Source: Nitrospira sp. (lineage in GTDB: Bacteria; Nitrospirota; Nitrospiria; Nitrospirales; Nitrospiraceae). Taken from it: a DNA stretch of 58,352 nucleotides. Within the stretch, counting starts at the first letter, position 1; every line of letters begins with the position of its first letter. Below the pieces are notes generated by a model. It was not told the origin of the DNA, did no database searches, and worked only from the letters and a program-made list of their open reading frames with translations. Position numbers and translations under genes: made by a program. The stretch spans positions 84,082 to 142,433 of the forward strand of contig SWDG01000006.1 in NCBI GenBank assembly GCA_005116965.1, read 5' to 3'. This document shows, one piece after another, positions 25,028-32,688 of the stretch.

Positions 25028-25033
25028 GCTCTC

Positions 25034-25065
25034 GCCTGGTGAGAGCCTATAGGGTCTCACCAGGC
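25034..25065 (+). terminator. Hairpin after the DUF2283 gene
   Basis: GCCTGGTGAGA (25034-25044) pairs perfectly with TCTCACCAGGC (25055-25065) around a ten-base loop. No run of T follows, so it is a strong stem-loop, possibly a terminator or RNA-stability element rather than a classical intrinsic terminator. Confidence 0.55.
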
Positions 25066-25139
25066 ATTCTCTTCGCCGCCGGTTCTCCTCCTTCTTCCTC
25101 CTTTCGATATCATCATTGTGGGTTCGCGGTTGCCTCTTA

Positions 25140-25196
25140 TTGAAACGCCAAGGATTATGGCGTTATGCTCGCAATATTCGACGGCGTGTTATGCGG
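25140..25196 (+). repeat. Dispersed repeat R1, copy A
   Basis: Best-preserved copy. AACGCC (25144-25149) and GGCGTT (25159-25164) form a six-bp hairpin; then ATGCTCGCAATATTCG and the tail ACGGCGTGTTATGCGG. It lies about 80 bases before the HNH gene. The tail's GTTATGC resembles the right end (GTTRRRY) of integron attC sites, but with one mismatch. Confidence 0.55.
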
Positions 25197-25274
25197 ACAA
25201 CAATCGGCAGATCCGGCTCTTACGCGGATCGGTGTAAGCAGGATGGGGCTTCTTAGACCTCAGAGGCAACGCAC

Positions 25275-25772
25275 ATGCCACTCATACATATAGGCAAAGT
25301 CCTATCCTTTGCGCCAAACGTAGGCGTTCTCGTGCACGAGGAGGCTCTGGATGTCTCGGCGGAAGAACTTTTCCAGGCCATCCATACTGCATATTCCCAC
25401 ATGAACAATCAGCACCTCTTTGAGGCCTGTCATGGTGGAATGGGACCACTAGCGAAGTATCGAGATCTCCAGTATGAGGACTATCTGCGCTTACTAGAGG
25501 AGATCAAAGCTGCAGAAGCGGGTGCTAAGGCGAAGAAGAGTCATACGAGGATACGCCGAGCCGAATTCAACTCCAAACGTTCGCATCTGGTACTTGCCAT
25601 GCTCGACGCAGGCATACCGTACGTTTGCACTGCCCCCGGGTGTGAAGTCCTCGATCACTTGACTGTTGATCACATAAAGCCACTTTCTCGGGGTGGCACA
25701 GATGAGCTATCGAACCTTCGATTCTTGTGCCGGCAACATAACGGCCTCAAGCGTGACCTCCCTGAGCCCTAA
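25275..25772 (+). CDS. HNH endonuclease-domain protein
   Basis: 165 residues. The C-terminal third is an HNH nuclease: PYVCTAPGCEVLDHLTVDHI, then KPLSRGGTDELSNLRFLCRQ and HN. The Cys pair (CTAPGC) and CRQH make the zinc knuckle around it. Residues 1-95 are an unfamiliar helical region with a KAAEAGAKAKKSHTRIRRAE linker. Such genes occur in mobile elements and defence loci. It stands alone between repeats R1 (upstream) and R2 (downstream). Confidence 0.82.
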   Translation: MPLIHIGKVLSFAPNVGVLVHEEALDVSAEELFQAIHTAYSHMNNQHLFEACHGGMGPLAKYRDLQYEDYLRLLEEIKAAEAGAKAKKSHTRIRRAEFNSKRSHLVLAMLDAGIPYVCTAPGCEVLDHLTVDHIKPLSRGGTDELSNLRFLCRQHNGLKRDLPEP

Positions 25773-25833
25773 CGGCGTGTTGTTGCCGAATGTCTCCAGT
25801 CTATCAGCAGCCGAATGGACCTTCAGTTGATAA

Positions 25834-25880
25834 GGGGAAACGCGCGGGCGTCCGAAGCGGGTAGATCGCCGAACTGGAAT
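25834..25880 (+). repeat. Dispersed repeat R2, copy 2
   Basis: Matches 22713-22758 in order (GGAA, CGC, GGGC, TCCGAA, CGGG, GATCGCC, CTG). It lies between the HNH gene and the cyclase-like gene, so R1 and R2 alternate with cargo genes in this insert. Confidence 0.5.
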
Positions 25881-25925
25881 AGTACTTTAATCCCTAGCTA
25901 CACTACTTGCTGGAGCCAGGAACGG

Positions 25926-26765
25926 ATGAAGTTCCACGAAAAATTCATCGCCTTCCTTGATGTGCTCGGCTTTAAGGCCTATGTGAGGTCGGCGGAGGTT
26001 AGCGCCGGCAATTCGCTACCTGGGATTCTGGAAATACTGAAGAAGCTCGGTTCGGCGGACGAGCGCGATCACTTCGGCCAATACGGACCAACCATCTGCC
26101 CGGATGCACCCTATTTGCAGAAGGATCTAGACTTCCGGTTCACCCAAGTTTCGGACTGCGCTGTACTATCAATTGAAGTCTCTCCTGCGGGAGTGATCAA
26201 CCTAATCGACCAGTGCCGCAGGGCTGTCTTTAGACTGCTGCAATCTGGCGCGATGTGCCGCGGATATATCACTAGAGGGAGGATCTTTCACACCGAGAAT
26301 CAGTTTATTGGGAGCGGCTACGAGGAAGCGTATGAAAAGGAGGCTCAAGTCGCTGTCTTTAAACGAGAGGCGGATGAACGCGGGACGCCGTTCGTTGAGG
26401 TGGCGGGAAGCGTGCTCGAGTACGTCACTAACTGCGAAGATGCCTGTGTTAAAACGATGTTCAAACGAATGGTTCGCTGGGACGGAGACGCCGCGGCTGT
26501 CTTCCCTTTCAAGATGTTGTCCCATTCGTTCATTCTCGGCGACTTTCTAGGACATGAGTTTAATGCGAAGCGCGAACGGGAGTCGAATCGCAACATGCGC
26601 TTGATGATTGAGAAGCTCATCGCGGGGGTACGTGCATCCGCAGACCCGGCCAACCCCGGTGCGATGCGAAAGACAGAGCACTACATCAAAGCTCTTGAGG
26701 CGCAGATCGAGATCTGTGATGGCACTGACCGAGTGCTCGATGAGTTGGAGATCCCATGGCCCTGA
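25926..26765 (+). CDS. Unknown protein, nucleotidyl-cyclase-like fold suspected
   Basis: 279 residues from ATG 25926, preceded by AGGA. The N-terminus FHEKFIAFLDVLGFKAYVRS matches the F-x-D-x-L-G-F strand in which class III nucleotide cyclases place a metal-binding Asp. TQVSDCAVLSIEV follows in the place of the second metal strand, and AMCRGYITRGRIFH resembles their RGGI strand. The rest is unfamiliar. It could be a divergent cyclase or cyclase-derived sensor of the kind carried in defence islands. No catalytic prediction can be made from this alone. Confidence 0.55.
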   Translation: MKFHEKFIAFLDVLGFKAYVRSAEVSAGNSLPGILEILKKLGSADERDHFGQYGPTICPDAPYLQKDLDFRFTQVSDCAVLSIEVSPAGVINLIDQCRRAVFRLLQSGAMCRGYITRGRIFHTENQFIGSGYEEAYEKEAQVAVFKREADERGTPFVEVAGSVLEYVTNCEDACVKTMFKRMVRWDGDAAAVFPFKMLSHSFILGDFLGHEFNAKRERESNRNMRLMIEKLIAGVRASADPANPGAMRKTEHYIKALEAQIEICDGTDRVLDELEIPWP

Positions 26766-26997
26766 CGTCGGATATGCGAATGGAGCGCGACTGGCTAACA
26801 AGGGCCTGCAGATGACGCACCCCAATGTCGCTCTGTTTGTGGCAGAGAGCTGTCTGACAGCATAGCGCGGTGGAGGCTTGGGCGGGTGGCAGCGCTGGAC
26901 CACAAGGCTGTTGCGTGGGTCGGTGAACAACCCCGGATAACAAGGTAGAGTACCGATTCGCACAAAAACCGTGATAAAACTCCCAACAGTTGATCGT

Positions 26998-27048
26998 AAA
27001 CGCCGGCAATTATGGCGCTGTGCTCGGACAATTCGATGTTACGTTAGG
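26998..27048 (+). repeat. Dispersed repeat R1, copy C
   Basis: AAACGCC, then GGCAATTATGGCG, TGCTCGGACAATTCGATG and a final GTTACGTTAGGT. The last seven bases fit the integron attC right-end consensus GTTRRRY, and the next gene begins eight bases later, as in gene cassettes. A left-end-like GCTAACAAGG occurs about 250 bases upstream (near 26793), which is longer than usual attC sites. Confidence 0.5.
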
Positions 27049-27056
27049 TGTCATGC

Positions 27057-28007
27057 ATGGATATCGTGTACCTGGATCAGAACAAGTGGATTGAGCTTGC
27101 CCGAGTGCAAGCCGGCAAGGTGACCTCGGGGCCTATCGCCGACCTATACACGCAACTCCATGTTGCGGTTGAGTCCGGGCAGGTGCTGTTTCCCTTATCC
27201 GCCTCTCATATCCTCGAAACCTCTAAGCGGCACGATCCTACAAGCCGCAGCCACTTGGCGGACACACAGGCCAAGTTGAGTCGCGGATATGTCTATCGCA
27301 GTCGGACGGGTCGGCTAGAGATTGAAGTGCGCACTACTCTGCACCGTCTTTTCGGTACCGATCCTCCCAAACTATCCCAACACTGGGCAATCGCTCATGG
27401 TTTTTGGCAGGCCTTTGAGCCGATGGACGAACTGATAGCGTCGTCCGCAGAGGTGCAGAGAATAATGCGAACAAATGCTTTCATCGATCCGGCTGATCTG
27501 TACGTTGACTACATGAAGAATCAAGACGACGTACGCCGCCGAGCCGCCCACTCCAAGCTGGTTGCAGGTACTGTTGACCTTGTTGGGAGAATCGAAGCAC
27601 GGCGCGCGCGACTAACAGGAGAGTCCGTTAATCTGCGTCGCCGCGCTTATGCGGTTCAGCTCTTCATGGATCACCAGGACACCTTCATCCGAATACTCAA
27701 TAGTCTTGGCCATTCACTAGAACAGCTCAAGGCGCTTGGGGAGCGTGCAGTCCGCGCACTTGTCGAAGATGTGCCGACGCTCAATGTTGAAGCTGAGATG
27801 GCGGCGCGGCTTGAGTCGAAGACGGGCAGCATAGAGACTAACGACGTGTTCGATATGCAATCCTTCTACACAGCGATTCCATACTCTTCTCGGGTGGTAG
27901 CTGAAAAAGCGTCAATATCTCGCGCACTGCAGGCAAAGCTTGATGCGAGGTATCAAGTCGCATTATCACGGTCTCTGGATGACCTCTTAGGCGCATATTC
28001 GTGCTGA
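27057..28007 (+). CDS. Unknown protein with PIN-like N-terminus
   Basis: 316 residues from ATG 27057; an upstream GTG in frame is possible. It opens MDIVYLDQNKWIELARVQAG, the YLDQN strand found in PIN-like nucleases, then FPLSASHILETSK with an acidic residue after a strand. Near the end TGSIETNDVFDMQSFYTAIP supplies two more acidic residues in a fitting place. The middle is helical. A single-domain PIN-like RNase of a mobile or defence locus is my best guess; no antitoxin-like neighbour is seen. It follows repeat R1 copy C directly. Confidence 0.55.
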   Translation: MDIVYLDQNKWIELARVQAGKVTSGPIADLYTQLHVAVESGQVLFPLSASHILETSKRHDPTSRSHLADTQAKLSRGYVYRSRTGRLEIEVRTTLHRLFGTDPPKLSQHWAIAHGFWQAFEPMDELIASSAEVQRIMRTNAFIDPADLYVDYMKNQDDVRRRAAHSKLVAGTVDLVGRIEARRARLTGESVNLRRRAYAVQLFMDHQDTFIRILNSLGHSLEQLKALGERAVRALVEDVPTLNVEAEMAARLESKTGSIETNDVFDMQSFYTAIPYSSRVVAEKASISRALQAKLDARYQVALSRSLDDLLGAYSC

Positions 28008-28135
28008 TACTACGCATTGAGACCGCGCCCGGCTCACAAGGAGGAGCGCCGACGTTTCGCCACTTCAACAGAGTTGTCTGTGTTCACGAGTCTCGGGTCT
28101 GATGTAGAGAAAAGGGGTTTTCAGGGACCACCGTC

Positions 28136-28315
28136 ATGAAATACGTGGATGAGTTTCGGGATCGCGGCCATGCCGAGACCTTGGCCGGTGCCATCAAGCG
28201 CACCGTCACCAGGCCTTGGACGATTATGGAGGTCTGTGGCGGGTAGACCCATTCGATCGTGACGTTTGGGCTTGATAGTCTGTTGCCGCAAGGTCTCACG
28301 CTCGTTCAGGGGCGA
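28136..28315 (+). pseudogene. Truncated, decayed second hypD (5' end only)
   Basis: The first 60 codons parallel intact hypD at 29156: [11 protein letters not shown], then [17 protein letters not shown] and FGLDSLLPQ. Glutamine after CGG has become a TAG stop (hyp[10 protein letters not shown]). Homology breaks off near 28312 just where hypD continues GPGCPVC. It also extends about 15 bases left of the ATG (GGGACCACCGTC against GGGATCACGGTC). The sequence that follows the break is the vapC-phd module. With the hypC remnant this shows a second hyp cluster once lay here. Confidence 0.88.
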
Positions 28316-28334
28316 GCGCGGACTTGATTGGTAG

Positions 28335-28748
28335 TTACCAAAGTGTACGCACGTGCTTGTATTGCCGGATGAGGCTGTCCTTGGTCAGCACGGTCGCATT
28401 CTCTTCTCTCGCGGTCGCGACAATGATTTGATCAGCCGGATCTCCGTGAAACGGCTTTGGCAGCGTCGTCGAGCGGTAGCTGAGTGTGGGGGTGAGGGGC
28501 ACGAGGCGGAGCCTGGGCATCTCGAGTGCGACACGGAACCATTCTTCAGGATCGCAAGAAATCCCTATCCGTTTTTTCTCCAACAATTTACTGAACTCCC
28601 ACGCCGATATCACCGAGAGGAGCAGCTCTGTATACTGGTCCGGGTTGTTGAGAATGGTGCGGACGCGGGGAGACAGTTTCTTTGGGTTCATCTGCCACCA
28701 GACCCAGACATGCGTATCCAGGACGTACTTCACCGGCAGACGTTCCAC
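28335..28748 (-). CDS. vapC: VapC-type PIN-domain toxin
   Basis: 137 residues: VKYVLDTHVWVWWQMNPKKL at the start (Asp of the PIN site), LLLSVISAWEFSKLLEKKRI (conserved Glu/Trp-Glu), and HGDPADQIIVATAREENATV, then LTKDSLIRQY, supplying the remaining acidic residues. It overlaps the antitoxin gene by 19 bases. VapC toxins cleave tRNA or rRNA. It ends 20 bases after the hypD remnant stops, so the module probably inserted there. Confidence 0.93.
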   Translation of the reverse strand: MERLPVKYVLDTHVWVWWQMNPKKLSPRVRTILNNPDQYTELLLSVISAWEFSKLLEKKRIGISCDPEEWFRVALEMPRLRLVPLTPTLSYRSTTLPKPFHGDPADQIIVATAREENATVLTKDSLIRQYKHVRTLW

Positions 28749-28957
28749 TCGGCTTCACCGAGAGGCGACACAATATCATCTTCAAAAACAAGAGCTTCCG
28801 CCAATCTGCCCGGTGCCGTGCGTTTTCCGGAGAAAGGAACAATTTCGGCGAGCGGCTTTCCTCGTTTTGTGACCACGACCGGCTCTCGTGTTTCTGCGAC
28901 TTCTCCCAGTACTTTCAATGCGTGCGCCTTAAAGTCCGTCACGGGCATGGTTTTCAC
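28730..28957 (-). CDS. Phd/YefM-type antitoxin
   Basis: 75 residues: MPVTDFKAHALKVLGEVAET, then REPVVVTKRGKPLAEIVPFS, the Phd/YefM DNA-binding and dimer core, and a disordered C-terminus that would wrap the toxin. Its strong promoter lies 44-70 bases upstream. As with other Phd antitoxins, autoregulation is expected. Confidence 0.92.
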   Translation of the reverse strand: MKTMPVTDFKAHALKVLGEVAETREPVVVTKRGKPLAEIVPFSGKRTAPGRLAEALVFEDDIVSPLGEAEWNVCR

Positions 28958-29000
28958 GTGGCTGTACCCTCCCCCCTTGGCTCGATTCTGCTGGTAATCT

Positions 29001-29029
29001 TATATAGTCATTTGTAATGGTCATGTCAA
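29001..29029 (-). promoter_or_regulatory. Near-perfect sigma-70 promoter for the phd-vapC module
   Basis: On the minus strand TTGACA (29029-29024) and TATATA (29006-29001) are separated by exactly 17 bases, giving a match to the -35 and nearly the -10 consensus. It points at the phd start 43 bases downstream. In contrast the hypD side has no comparable promoter. Confidence 0.75.
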
Positions 29030-29155
29030 GCAATCGGCGTGAACGGTCGATGTGGCAACCTGTTCCTATTAGCCTGCTAGAGGTTTATAAGACTGTAGGC
29101 AGAGCAAGTTCTCTACTCATCGTGGGACTGTTGTGGATCAACGGGGATCACGGTC

Positions 29156-30265
29156 ATGAAGTATGTGGATGAATTTCGCGATCGTGCGGTGGCGGCGGCG
29201 CTCGCGGAGCGGATTAAGAAGACAGTGCGGCGGCCTTGGACGATCATGGAGGTCTGCGGCGGGCAGACTCACGCAATTGTCAGGTTCGGCCTCGATAGCC
29301 TGTTGCCGCAGAATCTCACGCTCGTTCATGGACCGGGCTGTCCGGTCTGTGTGACCTCGGTGTCGTTGATCGACCAGGCTGTCTGTCTCGCATCCGTGCC
29401 TCGGGTGATTTTCTGCTCGTTCGGCGACATGTTACGCGTGCCTGGTTCCCATGGTGATCTCTTCGGGGTGAAGGCTGCGGGCGGAGATGTGCGGATCATC
29501 TATTCTCCATTGGATGCGCTCGAACTGGCACGCAAGAATCCTGATCATGAGATCGCCTGTTTTGCTGTGGGATTCGAAACGACTGCACCTGCCTGGGCCA
29601 TGGCGGTCACGCAGGCGAAACAGTCGGGTCTCACGAACTTCAGTCTGCTGATTGCCCATGTGCTGGTACCTCCGGCAATGGGGACCATCCTGTCGTCACC
29701 CCAGAATCGAATTCAGGGGTTTCTCGCCGCCGGCCATGTCTGTACCGTGATGGGCTATGAGGAGTACGAGGCCATTGCCAAGCGGTATCGCGTGCCGATC
29801 GTCGTGACTGGGTTTGAGCCGCTTGATGTGCTCGAAGGTGTGGCGATGTTGGTCAGTCAGTTGGAAGAGGGACGAGTTGAGGTCGAGAATCAATATGTAC
29901 GATCCGTGAGCCGGGAAGGGAACCGAGAGGCGAGGACTATCGTTGAGGAAGTTTTTGAGCCAGTGTCACGGGCATGGCGCGGCATTGGCGAAATTCAAGC
30001 AAGCGGTCTGCGCCTCAAATCGGTCTACAGCGCCTATGACGCCGAAGTGAAGTTTCAACGAGACCTTTCGCAGCTCTCAGTAGGTATCGAAGATCCGGAA
30101 TGCCAGAGCGGGTTGGTTCTCCAGGGATTGCTCAAGCCAATGGACTGTCCAGCCTTCGGGACCCGTTGCACACCAGATCAACCGTTGGGCGCGCCGATGG
30201 TGTCGAGTGAAGGGGCTTGCGCCGCCTATTATCGGTATCGAAGCCACGTGAAGTGTGAAACGTGA
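29156..30265 (+). CDS. hypD: Hydrogenase formation protein HypD
   Basis: 369 residues. Core motifs: [20 protein letters not shown], then [20 protein letters not shown] with the redox Cys pair, and the C-terminal 4Fe-4S Cys set including [15 protein letters not shown] and [10 protein letters not shown]. HypD with HypC assembles the Fe(CN)2CO unit. It is parted from hypC by the accessory insert and followed by hypE after 118 bases. Confidence 0.95.
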   Translation: MKYVDEFRDRAVAAALAERIKKTVRRPWTIMEVCGGQTHAIVRFGLDSLLPQNLTLVHGPGCPVCVTSVSLIDQAVCLASVPRVIFCSFGDMLRVPGSHGDLFGVKAAGGDVRIIYSPLDALELARKNPDHEIACFAVGFETTAPAWAMAVTQAKQSGLTNFSLLIAHVLVPPAMGTILSSPQNRIQGFLAAGHVCTVMGYEEYEAIAKRYRVPIVVTGFEPLDVLEGVAMLVSQLEEGRVEVENQYVRSVSREGNREARTIVEEVFEPVSRAWRGIGEIQASGLRLKSVYSAYDAEVKFQRDLSQLSVGIEDPECQSGLVLQGLLKPMDCPAFGTRCTPDQPLGAPMVSSEGACAAYYRYRSHVKCET

Positions 30266-30383
30266 AGCGTATCGGCCCACAGCTTCAAGTTTTATGTTTC
30301 ATGTTTGAGGTTCTTGGCTTCTGCACAACTTGAAACGTGAAACTCGAAACTAGAATCTCAGGATCGAGACACGAGATACGACC
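30266..30383. repeat. Short direct/inverted repeats between hypD and hypE
   Basis: Several copies of GTGAAACGTGAAG-like units (GTGAAGTGTGAAACGTGAAG at the left edge, CTTGAAACGTGAAACTCGAAAC on the right in two halves) and inverted forms (GTTTTATGTTTCATGTTTGAG). The arms could fold into a hairpin. A related GTGAAGCGTGAAGCG unit lies inside the P-type ATPase remnant at 57.7 kb. Confidence 0.5.
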
Positions 30384-31436
30384 ATGAACAACAAACCCTT
30401 TGAGCCAACTTGCCCCTTACCGATCTCGGCGAAGAACATCGTGCAGCTTGCGCATGGCGGGGGCGGGCGGCTCATGCAGGAATTAGTTCAAAACGTATTC
30501 GTGCGAGCTTTTCACAATCCCATGCTGGCGCCACTCCACGACGGCGCCACCTGGCCAGTGGAGAAAGGCACGCTCGCGTTCACCACTGATTCGTATGTGG
30601 TGCGTCCGCTGTTTTTCCCGGGTGGTGATATCGGGAGTTTGGCGGTGAACGGGACGATCAACGATCTGGCCATGTGCGGTGCCAAGCCTCTGTATCTGAG
30701 TGCGGGATTCATCCTTGAAGAGGGCCTCAGTATGGACGTGCTCCAGCGAGTCGTGAACTCCATGGCCGAGGCGGCGCGAGCGGCAGGTGTGCCGATTGTG
30801 ACCGGTGATACAAAAGTGGTGGATCGTGGCAAAGGGGATGGGATTTTCATCAACACGGCCGGTGTTGGTCTGGTACCGGAGGGCGTCCGCGTGTTGCCGA
30901 CGTTGATCCAACCGGGCGATGCCATTCTCGTGAGCGGCGATCTTGGGTCCCACGGTGTAGCCGTGCTCAGTGTGCGGGAAGGACTGACGTTTGATGGCCA
31001 CGTCGAAAGCGATACGGCACCGTTGCATCGCATCGTCGCTGACTTGATCGAGAGCGGCATCGAGATCCATTGCCTGCGCGATTTGACTCGTGGTGGACTG
31101 GCTAGCGTGCTGAACGAACTGGCCGTTGCAGCAAAGGTCGGGATGACGGTGGATGAACCTGTCATTCCGGTGAGCGAACCGGTGCGTGGAGCCTGCGAGC
31201 TGTTGGGACTCGATCCACTCTATGTCGCGAATGAGGGGCGCTTTGTTGCGATGGTCCCAGCGCCACAAGCCGAAGCCGCGCTCGCTGTGATGCGCCGGCA
31301 CAAGGACGCTAGTCTGGCAACTCATATCGGCTCGGTAACGGATCGTGATCCCGCGATGGTCGTCCTGCGGACTGTTGTCGGCACGCATCGTGTCCTTGAT
31401 CTGCTCTCAGGCGAGCAACTTCCGAGAATTTGTTAG
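30384..31436 (+). CDS. hypE: Hydrogenase maturation protein HypE
   Basis: 350 residues of the AIR-synthase-like fold: [54 protein letters not shown] and [11 protein letters not shown]. It ends LPRIC, the C-terminal Cys that HypF carbamoylates and dehydrates to thiocyanate. Last gene of the hyp set. Confidence 0.96.
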   Translation: MNNKPFEPTCPLPISAKNIVQLAHGGGGRLMQELVQNVFVRAFHNPMLAPLHDGATWPVEKGTLAFTTDSYVVRPLFFPGGDIGSLAVNGTINDLAMCGAKPLYLSAGFILEEGLSMDVLQRVVNSMAEAARAAGVPIVTGDTKVVDRGKGDGIFINTAGVGLVPEGVRVLPTLIQPGDAILVSGDLGSHGVAVLSVREGLTFDGHVESDTAPLHRIVADLIESGIEIHCLRDLTRGGLASVLNELAVAAKVGMTVDEPVIPVSEPVRGACELLGLDPLYVANEGRFVAMVPAPQAEAALAVMRRHKDASLATHIGSVTDRDPAMVVLRTVVGTHRVLDLLSGEQLPRIC

Positions 31437-31479
31437 CATCGTCTGAAATCTCCCGCCTTCGTTGGATTGTTCTGAGTGA

Positions 31480-31500
31480 ACTGTCGCATTCTGCGACAGT
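31480..31500. promoter_or_regulatory. 21-bp perfect palindrome, possible activator site
   Basis: ACTGTCGCA and TGCGACAGT flank the three bases TTC: nine-bp arms without mismatch. It lies 125-145 bases upstream of a sigma-54-type promoter, the usual place for an enhancer-binding activator site. A related 23-bp sequence (CTGTCGCA, TTT, CGCTACAG) occurs at 41.8 kb upstream of an efflux operon. It could also be a hypE terminator stem, but no T-run follows. Confidence 0.6.
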
Positions 31501-31623
31501 GATTCGTGAGCCTTCCGCGGAGTTTTTCCCGGCGCTAGGGATGGGCCGCACTGGAGACGGTGCGAAGTCCTGTCCTTTCAACGGCTTCAGCTTTGGCAGG
31601 GAGGGCTGTACGGTTAGCTCTAA

Positions 31624-31639
31624 TGGCACAATGATTGCG
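31624..31639 (+). promoter_or_regulatory. Sigma-54-type promoter
   Basis: TGGCACAATGATTGCG has GG and GC separated by ten bases, matching the -24/-12 consensus TGGCAC-N5-TTGC. It lies 41 bases before the cytochrome start. Confidence 0.75.
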
Positions 31640-31679
31640 CAGGATATTTTCAACGGTAGTCCTATTGAAGGAGGGGCCT

Positions 31680-32051
31680 GTGACTTCACGATTCATCGTC
31701 TTAGGGGCATTGTTCGTTCTGTCATGCCAGCCGGTTGCCCATGCTGCTTCGGAGCAGATGAAAGGGAGTCCGCAGACGCTGCGAGAACACTACGATCTTC
31801 AGGAAGGCAAACGCCTCTACGAGCAATATTGCCGGTTCTGCCATGGTGAACAGGGGAAAGGGAAAGCCTTTGATGTGACTCCGCCACCGGCCGATCTCAC
31901 CAGTCCCGCCGTTCAGCAGAAGTCAGATTACGAGCTCACACAGATTATTCACGGGGGTGAGCAGGGCACCGCGATGGGGGCCTGGAAATGGGCGTTGTCT
32001 GACAAAGACAAGCAGAATGTCCTGCAGTACATCCGATCGTTGGCTCGCTGA
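31680..32051 (+). CDS. Periplasmic mono-heme cytochrome c
   Basis: 123 residues from GTG 31680, eight bases after AAGGAGG; this start gives a clean Sec signal (SRFIVLGALFVLSCQPVAHA). Heme site CRFCH lies in YEQYCRFCHGEQGKGKAFD; C-terminal LSDKDKQNVLQYIRSLAR is the closing helix. The axial Met is probably in GTAMGAWKW. Sigma-54-dependent control would be unusual for a housekeeping cytochrome and suggests a response to a specific signal. Confidence 0.88.
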   Translation: MTSRFIVLGALFVLSCQPVAHAASEQMKGSPQTLREHYDLQEGKRLYEQYCRFCHGEQGKGKAFDVTPPPADLTSPAVQQKSDYELTQIIHGGEQGTAMGAWKWALSDKDKQNVLQYIRSLAR

Positions 32052-32272
32052 TGACCAGCTGAGATGTGATTGCCATTACAACGTGAATGTCGTAGCGCAC
32101 GGGATGGAGAAGCGGCGCTGACAAGTTTCGTGTTGCTAATAGTAGCCTCGCACGCCCAGTTGTCGGGAGTATTCCGTGTAGTACAATCATCGCAGGTCTT
32201 CAGCTCACGGTTTCGGTATAGAAACGTCTGACACTGATGATCGACACGTCCAGCCGTAGATATGAAGAGAAA

Positions 32273-32641
32273 ATGAGTCATGGCGATCAGGCGATTGTCT
32301 TGAGCCGCAGAGGTCTGCTGCTGTGCTGCATCGTCGTATTGGCATGCTCCGGCTGCGCCTCACCTACATCGGTCGAGATGGATTCCTATGATCCGTCACA
32401 CAATCAGGCGGAAATCGCCAGCTACTATCGCAATCAAGCCGTTGCGATGCGCGAGAAGGCCGACGCGCAAGCGACGGCTGCTGTACGGTATGAAGCCCTC
32501 TTTGGACCAGAGGCCGACTTAGTCTCCGGTGCCAAGTCATTGGCGCACTATTATGAGCAGACGGCACAGGAATTAGAACGAGTGGCTCAAGCCCATGAGG
32601 CTGTTGCTCGGAACACGCGAACGCCTGCGGCTGTTCGGTAA
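32273..32641 (+). CDS. Small lipoprotein with heptad-like helix
   Basis: 122 residues from ATG 32273 (an upstream in-frame ATG at 32237 gives a longer N-terminus). The signal RRGLLLCCIVVLACSGC ends at a lipobox Cys. The mature part is Ala/Glu/Gln-rich helix (NQAEIASYYRNQAVAMREKA and YEQTAQELERVAQAHEAVAR), likely coiled coil. Function unknown; similar helical lipoproteins often attach to the outer membrane. Confidence 0.72.
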   Translation: MSHGDQAIVLSRRGLLLCCIVVLACSGCASPTSVEMDSYDPSHNQAEIASYYRNQAVAMREKADAQATAAVRYEALFGPEADLVSGAKSLAHYYEQTAQELERVAQAHEAVARNTRTPAAVR

Positions 32642-32688
32642 GTGATGAGATTGGCTGAAACGCACACGATAAGAAAGAGGAGGGGGCT

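Noticed and set aside
30483-31388. 301-codon minus-strand frame opposite hypE
   Set aside because: No motif, low-complexity His-rich sequence; hypE in the other direction has every family landmark.
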